Shown here: positions 16,802 through 25,284 of the stretch, in pieces
How the letters are laid out: each line of letters begins with the position of its first letter
Numbering within the stretch: the first letter of the stretch is position 1
Assembly (NCBI GenBank): GCA_903895695.1
Contig: CAITUY010000076.1
Coordinates: 1-64,000, forward strand
Source: an uncultured bacterium
Lineage (GTDB): Bacteria; Verrucomicrobiota; Kiritimatiellia; CAIKKV01; CAITUY01
Direction: 5' to 3'
DNA length: 64,000 nucleotides
Made by a program: the position numbers and the translations under genes
Notes under the pieces: generated by a model
The model's database searches: none
Told to the model about the DNA's origin: nothing
Seen by the model: the letters and a program-made list of their open reading frames with translations, nothing else

Positions 16802-19030
16802 ATGAAACGATCCATTCCCTGGGTCACCATCGTCGGTCTTGCCCTCACGCTCGCCTGCGGCGGCCTTTACATCTCCGGCCTGGACTTCGTCAAGGTCCTG
16901 TCGGCCAAAGTCTACGACAGCTTCATCAGTCGCATCCATGAACCGCCCAAATCCGGCAAGGTGGTCATCGTCGACCTCGACGACCGGAGTCTCCAGACGC
17001 TCGGTCAGTGGCCGTGGTCTCGCTACCTCGTGGCGCGGTTGACGGATAGAATCGAGGCGTGCGGACCCTCCGTAGTGGCGTTCGACATTGTCTTTCCCGA
17101 GCGGGACCGTACAGCGCCTGCCGCAATCCGCGACGACTTAAAGCGTCAATTGGGCTTCGACGTCACGCTGCAGGGCGTGCCTGACGCATTTGCGGACTAT
17201 GACCAACTTTTCGCCGGTTCGTTCAGCAATGGCAATGTCATCCTGGGCTGCGCCATGGACCCCTGCGATGACATGGTTACGGAACCCGACGCCACGGTCG
17301 ATCCGTTCTACGACGGGTCGCACCTCTTAACCCGCGGCCCTTCCGGCTTGACGGTGAATACATTCCTCCGTCAATCCCGAGGAGTAACCGTGTCGATTCC
17401 GCTCCTGCGCAAGGCCAGCCAAACGGCGTTCTTCAATGCCTGGGTGGACCCGGACAATATCGTTCGGAGCACTCCCCTTATCTGGGCCTACGGGCCGAAC
17501 CGGATCTACCCGTCCCTCGCCCTCGAGGCCATCCGCATTGATCGCGGCATCGACCAATGCATCGTCCAGTATGACAGCGGCGGCATGATTGCCTTGCGCC
17601 TGCACGATCTCGTCATCCCCTGTACGCGTAATGGAAGCCTGGTCATCAACTTCCGTGACGTCAACACCGAAGCCGCAAGCGGCTTCTCGTCGTCATTCGC
17701 GCGTTACTCGGCCGCCGATATCCTGGCCGGCAAAGTGGCCACCAACGCGCTGGCCGGCAAGATCGTCTTCGTGGGCACGTCGGCCGTCGGCCTGCGCGAC
17801 ATCAAGGCGACCCCGCTGACCGGACTTTTTTCGGGAGTCGAGGTACACGCGACGATGGTCGACGACATCCTGGCCGGCGACGCCTTGAACCAACCAAACT
17901 ACGACGAAGGCATTGAATTCGTCGGTGTCCTGCTCTCTGGCGCCTTGCTAACGCTCCTGATTGCGCGTGGCCGCGCGTGGCTATCGTTCGTCTTTTCCGT
18001 AGCGGCTGTCGTCGGCGTCATGGCGCTCGGACTGTTTCTGTTGCGGCGATTCCACCTGGTGGTCATGCCGACCTGGATGGTCCTCTCGATCATCGTCATT
18101 TATATCATTCTTACGACCCTGCGGTACTGGCAGGAGGAACTGCACAAGAAGCGGGTACGTAATATGTTCGGCACCATGGTCTCGCCCACCGTGCTGCATT
18201 ACCTGGAAAACAACCCGGGCAGTTTCTCGCTGACAGGAGTCAAAGCCGACGCCACGGTCTTCTTTTCGGACGTTGCCGGGTTCACGACCATCTCCGAGCA
18301 GTTGGAGCCCGAGAAGGTTTCAGAGCTTCTCAACCGCTACCTTACCCCCATGACCGATATCGTCATGGCCCACGGCGGCTATGTCGACAAGTACGCGGGC
18401 GACTCGATCATGGCTGTCTGGGGTGTCCCGTATGCCATGAAAGACCACGCGGTCCAGGCCTGCATGGCCGCCATCGAACAGCAGGCGCGGCTGGCCGAGA
18501 TCCGACCCCTGCTGTGCAAGGAGTTCGGACACGACATCCATGTCCGCATGGGCCTGAACTCTGGCACGGTTACGGCCGGAAACATGGGTTCGAAGAACCG
18601 CTTCTCCTACACCGTCATGGGCGATGTGGTCAACCAGGCCGCCCGCTACGAGCCGGCGAACAAATTCTACGGCACCGCCATCATGATCGGCGAACCGACG
18701 TTCCGCCTGGCCCGCGACCTGATCGAAACCCGGCTCCTGGACCGGATGGTTGTCAAGGGCAAGACCGTCCCCGTACAGATCTACGAACTGCTTGGTTTGA
18801 AGGGACGCGTCGAAGCGTCGCTGATCGAGACCGCCTGTCTTTACGAAGAGGCGCTCAACCTGCACTGGCAGTGCGACTGGGACGGCGCCCTCGAACGCCT
18901 GGCCACAATCCTGGCGCACCGCCCGGACGACGGGCCAGCCCTGCACATGCAGGAGCGCATCATCGCCTATCAGGTGCATCCGCCGCCGGAAAACTGGACA
19001 GGGGAATACGTGCATGCGAGCAAGGGATGA
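16802..19030 (+). CDS. CHASE2-domain class III adenylate/guanylate cyclase
   Basis: A 742-residue inner-membrane cyclase. An N-terminal membrane helix is followed by a periplasmic CHASE2 sensor (about residues 30-350; VVIVDLDDRSL, VVAFDIVFPE, IVFVGTSAVGLRD). Clustered transmembrane helices (about 372-442) lead to a cytoplasmic class III cyclase domain (about 478-660). Metal-binding aspartates are visible in FFSDVAGFTT (Asp490) and YAGDSIMAVWG (Asp534), and the VNQAAR motif that supplies the catalytic Asn and Arg is present, so the enzyme looks active. The product is most likely cAMP, but ATP versus GTP specificity was not resolved. Upstream neighbours are a FecR protein and a barrel protein; downstream are an MBL-fold hydrolase and a histidine kinase, consistent with one signalling operon. 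Confidence 0.93.
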   Translation: MKRSIPWVTIVGLALTLACGGLYISGLDFVKVLSAKVYDSFISRIHEPPKSGKVVIVDLDDRSLQTLGQWPWSRYLVARLTDRIEACGPSVVAFDIVFPERDRTAPAAIRDDLKRQLGFDVTLQGVPDAFADYDQLFAGSFSNGNVILGCAMDPCDDMVTEPDATVDPFYDGSHLLTRGPSGLTVNTFLRQSRGVTVSIPLLRKASQTAFFNAWVDPDNIVRSTPLIWAYGPNRIYPSLALEAIRIDRGIDQCIVQYDSGGMIALRLHDLVIPCTRNGSLVINFRDVNTEAASGFSSSFARYSAADILAGKVATNALAGKIVFVGTSAVGLRDIKATPLTGLFSGVEVHATMVDDILAGDALNQPNYDEGIEFVGVLLSGALLTLLIARGRAWLSFVFSVAAVVGVMALGLFLLRRFHLVVMPTWMVLSIIVIYIILTTLRYWQEELHKKRVRNMFGTMVSPTVLHYLENNPGSFSLTGVKADATVFFSDVAGFTTISEQLEPEKVSELLNRYLTPMTDIVMAHGGYVDKYAGDSIMAVWGVPYAMKDHAVQACMAAIEQQARLAEIRPLLCKEFGHDIHVRMGLNSGTVTAGNMGSKNRFSYTVMGDVVNQAARYEPANKFYGTAIMIGEPTFRLARDLIETRLLDRMVVKGKTVPVQIYELLGLKGRVEASLIETACLYEEALNLHWQCDWDGALERLATILAHRPDDGPALHMQERIIAYQVHPPPENWTGEYVHASKG

Positions 19031-19088
19031 GGTCGGACGCGGGTCCCGGCTTGTAATGGACGGGCCGCATGGCTAGGATTTGAACGCA

Positions 19089-19907
19089 ATGCACACCTTC
19101 TCCATCCAGGGTGCGCGCGGAAGCCTTCTGGCAGGCGGGCCGGAATGCCGCCGCCACGGCCGCAACACGACCTGTATGATGTTGCGGACGTCAACGGGCG
19201 TCCTGGCCGTCGACGCCGGAACGGGCTTGGCCGCGGCCCTGAACGGGCATCCGGAGGCCGAATCCTCCGGCGTCCTCAACCTAGCAGTCCTGTTTACGCA
19301 CTTCCACCTCGATCACGTCGTTGGACTTCCCCTCCTGCGCGCCCTCTATCTACCGACGGCTACCATCCAAGTCACGGGCGATCCCCGCCGTGACTGGCAG
19401 AGCGCCATCCGCGGACTAATCGGAGGTCCCTATTGGCCCGTCGATCTCCACAAGGCGGGCGCCACTATCGTGTGGCAGCCCGCGCCCCAGGTCTCCGAGA
19501 CCTTGACTGTCCAGGGCGTCCGAGTCTCCGCCTGCCCTGTCTGGCACCCGCAGGGGTGCCTGGCGTATCGGCTCGAAGTCGACGGCCGGACGTACGTCGT
19601 GGCCACTGACCGCGAAATCGGGCATCCCGAGCTCGACCCCCTGTTCATCGACTTTTGCCGCGGCGCCGACGTCCTCGTTCATGACGCCCACTACCTGCCC
19701 GAGGAGTACCCGCGCTTCCAGGGCTGGGGCCACAGCACCTTCCAGGGAGCCGTCGCCGTTGCCCGAGAAGCGGGGGTGGGCCGACTGGTCCTCACCCACC
19801 ACGATGCCCGGCGGACGGATGAAGACATCGATCGCCTGCTCGATCGGGCCCGCAAGATCTTTCCGGATACGGACGCCGCCGTCGAGGGCGCCAGTTTCGG
19901 GGCCTGA
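19089..19907 (+). CDS. Metallo-beta-lactamase-fold hydrolase
   Basis: A 272-residue soluble MBL-fold enzyme. The metal-binding motif THFHLDHVVG is intact, with later ligands likely in the GHPELD, VHDAHY and LTHHDAR segments. No signal peptide is visible, so it is probably cytoplasmic. The ATG at 19089 is preferred over an upstream TTG because AGGA lies about ten bases before it. It lies 58 bases after the cyclase and 11 bases before the histidine kinase, in the same direction. Related MBL proteins include RNase Z/PhnP-like enzymes and class II cyclic-nucleotide phosphodiesterases. Given the cyclase next door, degradation of the cyclic nucleotide is a testable guess, not a finding. Confidence 0.85.
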   Translation: MHTFSIQGARGSLLAGGPECRRHGRNTTCMMLRTSTGVLAVDAGTGLAAALNGHPEAESSGVLNLAVLFTHFHLDHVVGLPLLRALYLPTATIQVTGDPRRDWQSAIRGLIGGPYWPVDLHKAGATIVWQPAPQVSETLTVQGVRVSACPVWHPQGCLAYRLEVDGRTYVVATDREIGHPELDPLFIDFCRGADVLVHDAHYLPEEYPRFQGWGHSTFQGAVAVAREAGVGRLVLTHHDARRTDEDIDRLLDRARKIFPDTDAAVEGASFGA

Positions 19908-19918
19908 GAAAGAGATTC

Positions 19919-21076
19919 ATGAGCAAGATGCGCATTGGCGGGCGCGATATCGACAACGCGCATGTGTTCGAGATCGTCCTCGACAGTTTCCCGGACATCA
20001 TCCACTCGGTCAACGACGCCGGCAATATCGTGTTCACCAACCGTAAGGCCGAAGAGCTGTTGGGCTACACGAAGGCGGAGTTGCTGGCCATGAACATCCG
20101 CCAACTCTACGCCGACGACATCCAGGCCGATGTGGCCAAAGGCTTCAAGCAGCTCAAGGAGCAGGGTGCCCAGCGCGTGGAAAGCGCCGTCAAGGACCGC
20201 CAGGGAAACCGAATCCCGGTCGAGGTCCGTTCGTTCGCCATTTATGATGATGACGGCAGCTTCCTCCGCACCTTCTCGATCCTGCGCGACATCCGGCCGC
20301 TGAAGGAATTGGAGGACGGACTGGTCCATGCCAGCCGCCTGGCTGCCGTCGGCGAACTGGCCTCCGGGATCATGCACGACATCGCCAACCCCCTGACGAT
20401 CATCATCATGGCCCTGGAGCTCTGGCGCCGCCAGATGCCCAAGGCCAACCTCGACCAGGCGACGGCCGAACAGATCGCAGGGCACGTCGAAGACATGGAA
20501 CGCGCCGCCCAGAGCATCGAGAAACTCGTCGACCACATGCGGGGCTATGTACGGAATCGCGCGGAAACCCAGGTCCTCGTCGACCTCGGCGCCGTCGCCG
20601 AGGACGCGCTCTTCATCGCGGGAAATAAGCTCGCAAAAGACAAAGTCAAGGTCGTCAACCGCATCGTCCGCGACCGGTACTGGGTGCGAGGCTGTCCCAA
20701 CCGCTTGGAGCAGGTGTTCGTAAACCTGGTCTCCAATGCCGCCGACGCCATGGAGCAGCAACCCGAGCGTCAGTTGACCCTCGCCGTGGACTCGATCGAA
20801 CAAGGCCCCGAACCCCGCTGGCAATGCGCCGTGACCGACACGGGCACGGGGATCCCTGAGGCGATCCAGAAGGACATCTTTCAATCGTTCTTCACGACCA
20901 AGGAAAAAGGCAAAGGGACGGGCTTGGGATTGTCCATGGTGCGGAGCATCCTGAACGACCACCACGGCGAGGTGCGCGTGCAATCGATACCCGGCCACGG
21001 CGCCACGTTCTACGTGTGCCTGCCCAAGGCCTCGCCTGAGAGCGGCGCCGCGACCGACGGTCGGCTGGTGGGATGA
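19919..21076 (+). CDS. PAS-domain sensor histidine kinase
   Basis: A 385-residue kinase with no membrane segment, so a soluble sensor. A PAS domain covers about residues 15-125. The HisKA dimerisation/phosphoacceptor helix carries His153 in GIMHDIANPL. The HATPase domain shows the N box (FVNLVSNAADAME), the G1 box VTDTGTGIP and the G2 box GKGTGLGLSM. All key residues are present. No receiver-domain gene lies next to it, so its response regulator is elsewhere (orphan kinase). It follows the MBL-fold gene by 11 bases, which supports co-transcription with the cyclase block, and it converges with the HD-GYP gene with 29 bases between the stops. Confidence 0.93.
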   Translation: MSKMRIGGRDIDNAHVFEIVLDSFPDIIHSVNDAGNIVFTNRKAEELLGYTKAELLAMNIRQLYADDIQADVAKGFKQLKEQGAQRVESAVKDRQGNRIPVEVRSFAIYDDDGSFLRTFSILRDIRPLKELEDGLVHASRLAAVGELASGIMHDIANPLTIIIMALELWRRQMPKANLDQATAEQIAGHVEDMERAAQSIEKLVDHMRGYVRNRAETQVLVDLGAVAEDALFIAGNKLAKDKVKVVNRIVRDRYWVRGCPNRLEQVFVNLVSNAADAMEQQPERQLTLAVDSIEQGPEPRWQCAVTDTGTGIPEAIQKDIFQSFFTTKEKGKGTGLGLSMVRSILNDHHGEVRVQSIPGHGATFYVCLPKASPESGAATDGRLVG

Positions 21077-21105
21077 GAGGGCCCAGCCCCGCGCTGGCCG
21101 ATTCC

Positions 21106-22692
21106 TTAGGGCGCCTGGCTGCCGCTGGATTTCAGTTCGCGGTCGGCATAACGTGTGAAGACCCCGCCGTCAATCGCCGTCTGGATCACATCGCCGTCGA
21201 GCTTCCCTTCCTTGGCCATTGCCAACAGGATGCCGAGCGCCTTATCCAGGGGAATCGGCTTCTTGTAGGGACGCGCCGCCGTCAGGGCCTCGAAGATATC
21301 GGCCACGGTTAGAATCCGCGTCTGCAAGGGGATCTCGTCGCCTTTCAGTTTAAGCGGATACCCCGTCCCGTCGAGCATCTCGTGGTGGCCGCCGGCATAG
21401 GCTGGCACGTTGGCCAGTGAGCGCGGGAACCGGAGCTCCCGCAAGGTCCGGCGCGTAATCTCCACGTGTTCTTCAATCTTGCGGCGTTCCGGGGTGGTCA
21501 GGGTGCCCCGACGAATCGAAAGATTCTCAAGTTCGTCAGGCGTTATCGTGCCACGCTCCCGGGCGATCTGCTGCAAGCGGCTGATGTCATCGTCCGTCGG
21601 CCCGTGGGCGCCGTCGTTCCAGTAGACGGCAAATTCTTTCTCGGCGGCAATAGCGCGGCATTCGGGGAGGTCGCCGTTGGCGATCGCCTCCGCCTGGGCG
21701 CTGCTCCCGGCCTGCAGTGCCGCCAGGGCGGCCGCCAACTGCGCCCGCAATCGGGCAACGTCGAAGCGCAGGCCCACGGCCTCCACGCGGTCGGTCACCG
21801 TCTCCAATTTCGTGCGTTTGTCGACAAGCACGTCGGGAGTAGCCACCTTGCCGAAATCGTGGAGCCAGGCCGCCGTCCGGATCTCCTTCATCTGCAGCTC
21901 GCTGAAACCGACGGAGGCGAATCGGCCGACCCGGGTCTCGGTGATGGCGCGCGCAATGTCCAGCGAAAGCCCGGTCACCCGCCGCACATGCCCACCCGTG
22001 TAGGGCGACTTGGCGTCGATCGTCGACGCAATGGTCGCGATCAGGGAATCGAACAAGCCGTCCAGCGACTCGATCAAGCGCGCGTTGTTCAACGCAACGG
22101 CAGCCTGCGAGGCCAGCGATCGCACGACGTCCTGCTGGCCGGCCGTGAACGGAACCGGCGTGCCCCCGCCTTCCGGCATCGAATTGATGAGCTGCAGGAC
22201 GCCCGTGACGCTGCCTTCATGGTCCTGCAGCGGGACGACCAGCATCGAACGGCACCGGTAGCCGTGCTCCTCGTCATAGCGCCGCGTGCCACTGAAGTCG
22301 AACGCCGCAACGTTGTAGGCGTCCGGAATATTCACGGGCTCCTTAATGATGGCCGCATAGGCCGAGACGTTCGCCAGGTTGGGCTTGCCATCCTTGCTCA
22401 ACGGCACGTCGGGCCAGCGCAGATTCTGGTTGCTGCTCCTCAGATCCGTTCCCAAGCTCCGGTTGAGCACGATCTCGAACCGCAGCCCCTTCTCGTCCGG
22501 CGTGACCAGGTAAAGCGTGGCGGCGTCCGCGTTCGTGAGGTCCATGGCCTCCGTGACGATCATGTCGAAGATCTTCTGGACGTTCCGCTCGGCCGAGATG
22601 GCAATGCCGACGGCCGTGAGCCGCTGCATGTGCCTCAGCATCCGATCGCGTTCCGGCTCCGTCACCCGTTGTGTGTCCGATTCAGCGTTCAT
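21106..22692 (-). CDS. GAF/HD-GYP cyclic-di-GMP phosphodiesterase-like protein
   Basis: A 528-residue cytoplasmic protein. An N-terminal GAF domain (about residues 20-190; [19 protein letters not shown], then [21 protein letters not shown]) senses a small ligand. The C-terminal HD-GYP domain carries the HD pair in WLHDFGK and the GYP motif in [11 protein letters not shown], and should hydrolyse cyclic di-GMP. The stretch between HD and GYP is longer than usual, with an insert of roughly 120 residues rich in Ala and charged residues. The start at 22692 has GGAGG five to six bases upstream, and the frame's further N-terminal extension looks non-coding. It is convergent with the histidine kinase. 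Together with the cyclase, the region would handle two second messengers. Confidence 0.92.
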   Translation of the reverse strand: MNAESDTQRVTEPERDRMLRHMQRLTAVGIAISAERNVQKIFDMIVTEAMDLTNADAATLYLVTPDEKGLRFEIVLNRSLGTDLRSSNQNLRWPDVPLSKDGKPNLANVSAYAAIIKEPVNIPDAYNVAAFDFSGTRRYDEEHGYRCRSMLVVPLQDHEGSVTGVLQLINSMPEGGGTPVPFTAGQQDVVRSLASQAAVALNNARLIESLDGLFDSLIATIASTIDAKSPYTGGHVRRVTGLSLDIARAITETRVGRFASVGFSELQMKEIRTAAWLHDFGKVATPDVLVDKRTKLETVTDRVEAVGLRFDVARLRAQLAAALAALQAGSSAQAEAIANGDLPECRAIAAEKEFAVYWNDGAHGPTDDDISRLQQIARERGTITPDELENLSIRRGTLTTPERRKIEEHVEITRRTLRELRFPRSLANVPAYAGGHHEMLDGTGYPLKLKGDEIPLQTRILTVADIFEALTAARPYKKPIPLDKALGILLAMAKEGKLDGDVIQTAIDGGVFTRYADRELKSSGSQAP

Positions 22693-22821
22693 CCTGCCCT
22701 CCACCAGCCGCACCGGGGTCCGTGATTCTTTGCGAAGGAACAGCGTCGCCCATCTGCGGCAGGATGTCAACCGCAAGGCTCGGCAGAAAACCCAATGACC
22801 ATTGCGACCAGCGTCCGCCGA

Positions 22822-23631
22822 CTACGGCGCGTGGCAGGCCTTCACCACGTACCCGCCCGACTTCTCGTCGCGTTCGAGTTCGAGAATGCCGCGGGTCTGG
22901 GCCTCTTCGAGCATCTGGTTGAACGAACGAAACCCGTAGTACGATTCGCTGAACCCGGGCTTGCGGCGACGAAGCGCCTGCTTGATCATGGAGCCCCAGA
23001 TCCGCTCGCCTTCGGCGCGTTCTTCGAGCAGCGCCTCATACGTTTTGACCAGCAGGTTGAACGCCTCGTCCTGCTTGTCGCTGGCCGGGGTGGCGGCTTT
23101 CGGGGCCACCACGGCCCGTGACGGCTTGCGCGGCGCCCGTGCCTGCGGCGGACGTTGCCGCACCAGATCGTCGTAGTAGATGAACTCATCGCAGTTGGCG
23201 ATCAGCAGATCCGACGTCGAGTTCTTCACGCCCACCCCGATCACCGTCTTGTCGTTCTCGCGCAACTTGCTTACCAGCGGCGAGAAATCGGAATCGCCGC
23301 TGATGATGACAAACGTGTCGACATGGCCCTTGGTGTAGCACAGGTCCAGCGCGTCCACGACCAGCCGGATGTCGGCCGAGTTCTTGCCCGAAAGTCGCAC
23401 GTGCGGGATCTCGATCAACTCGAACGACGCCTCGTGCATGGCGTTCTTGAACTCGGTGTAGCGGCTCCAGTCGCAGTAGGCTTTCTTGACGACGATGTTG
23501 CCTTTGAGCAGCAGCTTTTCAAGCACTTTGCTGATATCGAACTGGGCGAAATTCGCGTCGAGCGCGCCCAGCGCGATATTTTCAAAATCGCAAAACAAGG
23601 CCATGCTCCGGGTTTCGGTCGGCTGGGTCAT
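22822..23631 (-). CDS. NYN-domain ribonuclease-like protein with LOTUS (OST-HTH) domain
   Basis: A 269-residue cytoplasmic protein. The N-terminal NYN (LabA/DUF88-like, PIN-related) domain shows the acidic residues expected of the fold in ALFCDFENI, SADIRLVVDALD and ISGDSDFSPLV, so metal-dependent RNA cleavage is plausible. After a basic linker (RAPRKPSRAV) comes a C-terminal OST-HTH/LOTUS domain (IWGSMIKQALRRRKPGFSE---YGFRSFNQMLEEA), an RNA-binding winged helix. Two in-frame ATGs compete; 23631 is preferred because the GGAGGAGG motif is at correct spacing from it and abuts the earlier ATG. Bacterial LOTUS-NYN proteins are known as a family, but their targets are not. It is 98 bases downstream of the ABC operon, so possibly its last gene. 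Confidence 0.88.
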   Translation of the reverse strand: MTQPTETRSMALFCDFENIALGALDANFAQFDISKVLEKLLLKGNIVVKKAYCDWSRYTEFKNAMHEASFELIEIPHVRLSGKNSADIRLVVDALDLCYTKGHVDTFVIISGDSDFSPLVSKLRENDKTVIGVGVKNSTSDLLIANCDEFIYYDDLVRQRPPQARAPRKPSRAVVAPKAATPASDKQDEAFNLLVKTYEALLEERAEGERIWGSMIKQALRRRKPGFSESYYGFRSFNQMLEEAQTRGILELERDEKSGGYVVKACHAP

Positions 23632-23729
23632 CTGCATCCTCCTCCGGCCCTCATGGCCGTCCGCCCAGCACCTTAGCGCTCTTTCCGGTGTGCGTCCAGT
23701 TTCCGAACGCTGGAGTCCGACGGCCACGG

Positions 23730-24470
23730 TCACCGCCCCAGCTTGTCCTTCTCCATCTCCTCGACGCGGAACTCGCTGCCCGTGGAGACCTTCTCGATGC
23801 GCCCATCCCGGATCCAGCAGACGCGGTCGGACGAGGCCAGCATCTTGGTGTCGTGTGTGGAACAGATCACGGTGACGCCCTTCTCCGTGTTCAAAGACTT
23901 CAACAGCGCGATGATCTCCGAACCGGTCTTCGTATCCAGGTTTCCCGTCGGCTCGTCGGCCAGCACCACATCGGGCGTGTTGGCCAAGGCCCGCGCAATC
24001 GCGCAGCGCTGCTGCTGGCCGCCGGAGAGTTCAAGCGGCTTGTGGTGAAGGCGATGTCCCAGGCCCACCCGCTCGAGGATCCCGGTCGCGCGCTCGGTAG
24101 CCTCCGGCTTCGACGCGCCTTGGAACACCATGGGCAACATGACGTTCTGGAGCGCCGACATGACGGCAATCAGGTTGAAAGTCTGGAAGATATAGCCAAT
24201 CTTGTTGCAGCGCACCCAGGCCTGCTCTGATTCCGACAGGTCGAAAAGCGATTGCCCCTCGAAAAAGATCCGGCCCTCGGTCGGCACATCCAGCGCCCCG
24301 ATCTGGTTGAAGAACGTGGATTTTCCCGAGCCCGACGGTCCCATGATCGAGATAAACTCGTGCCGCGCGATGTCGAGAGAGACCCCTTTCAACGCCCACA
24401 GTTCCTCACCCCCGAGCACGTAGCGCTTCTTGACGTTCTCGGCCCTGATGATGAAGTCTTCGCTCTTCAA
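23730..24470 (-). CDS. ABC transporter ATPase, MacB/LolD type (second of pair)
   Basis: A 246-residue nucleotide-binding subunit. Walker A is GPSGSGKST, the Q-loop lies in IGYIFQTFN, the signature is LSGGQQQR, Walker B is VVLADEP, the D-loop is TGNLDT, and the switch His is in CSTHD. Length and spacing are those of the LolD/MacB/FtsE group that works with FtsX-type permeases. A TTG start at 24470 is proposed: it has GGAG seven to eight bases upstream and overlaps the stop of the upstream ATPase gene (TTGA). The two ATPases are paralogues but clearly diverged, and probably form a heterodimer that energises the FtsX-type permeases upstream. Confidence 0.93.
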   Translation of the reverse strand: MKSEDFIIRAENVKKRYVLGGEELWALKGVSLDIARHEFISIMGPSGSGKSTFFNQIGALDVPTEGRIFFEGQSLFDLSESEQAWVRCNKIGYIFQTFNLIAVMSALQNVMLPMVFQGASKPEATERATGILERVGLGHRLHHKPLELSGGQQQRCAIARALANTPDVVLADEPTGNLDTKTGSEIIALLKSLNTEKGVTVICSTHDTKMLASSDRVCWIRDGRIEKVSTGSEFRVEEMEKDKLGR

Positions 24471-25243
24471 TGGAAGTCTCCGCTGCTGAAGTCGACATCT
24501 TTCGGGTGGGCGGCGCGGACGATCTGGCCGTCCTCGATCCACAGGATGCGGTCCGAACGCTTGAGCATCTTCAGATCGTGGGTGGCGGAGATGATCGTCA
24601 CGCCCAGCTCGTCGCGCAGCGTGGCAAATAACTCGATCATCTCCTCGCCGGTGTGCTGGTCCAGGTTTGCCGTGGGCTCGTCGGCGAGCACGATGTCGGG
24701 GCTGTTCGCCAGGGCGCGCGCCAGGGCGCAGCGCTGCTGCTGGCCGCCGGACAGTTCGCCGGGCTTGTGCAGCGGGCGGTGAGCCAGACCCACGAGCTTG
24801 AGGATGTACATGGCCTTTTCGCGGGCCTCTTCGCTGTCCAATCCCGCAAAACTCATGGGCAGCATTACGTTCTCCAGGCAGGTCATGACCCGGATCAGGT
24901 TATAGGTCTGGAATACATACCCGATCTTGCGGCAACGCAGCCACGCGAGTTCATTGTGGTCGAGTTGGGCAATGTCCACTTGGTCGATATAGACTTTGCC
25001 GGCCGTCGGCTTGGCCAGCCCTCCGATCATGTTGAACAGGGTGCTCTTGCCCGAACCTGATGGCCCCATGATCGACAGATACTCGCCCTCGTAGATATCG
25101 ACGGTCACCCCGCGCAAGGCCTGGGTCTCTATCGCACCCATGCGATAGACCTTCTTGACGTCCACCGCGCGAATGATGGTGCGGCGGCCGCCCTCGGTCC
25201 CCGGCGGGAACATCGCCTCAAACTGTGCCTTGTTGACTCGCAT
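24467..25243 (-). CDS. ABC transporter ATPase, MacB/LolD type (first of pair)
   Basis: A 258-residue nucleotide-binding subunit with Walker A GPSGSGKST, Q-loop in IGYVFQTYN, signature LSGGQQQR, Walker B IVLADEP and switch His in SATHD. All catalytic motifs are intact. The start is the ATG at 25243, which has AGGA seven bases upstream; a GTG six bases earlier is too close to that motif. It lies 41 bases downstream of the FtsX permease gene and overlaps the next ATPase gene by four bases. Two complete ATPases beside two FtsX-type permeases suggest either one heteromeric transporter or two that share an operon. Confidence 0.94.
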   Translation of the reverse strand: MRVNKAQFEAMFPPGTEGGRRTIIRAVDVKKVYRMGAIETQALRGVTVDIYEGEYLSIMGPSGSGKSTLFNMIGGLAKPTAGKVYIDQVDIAQLDHNELAWLRCRKIGYVFQTYNLIRVMTCLENVMLPMSFAGLDSEEAREKAMYILKLVGLAHRPLHKPGELSGGQQQRCALARALANSPDIVLADEPTANLDQHTGEEMIELFATLRDELGVTIISATHDLKMLKRSDRILWIEDGQIVRAAHPKDVDFSSGDFH

Positions 25244-25284
25244 CGTCACGTCCTGTTAAGCGGGCAAACGGCTCGCCGCCTTCC

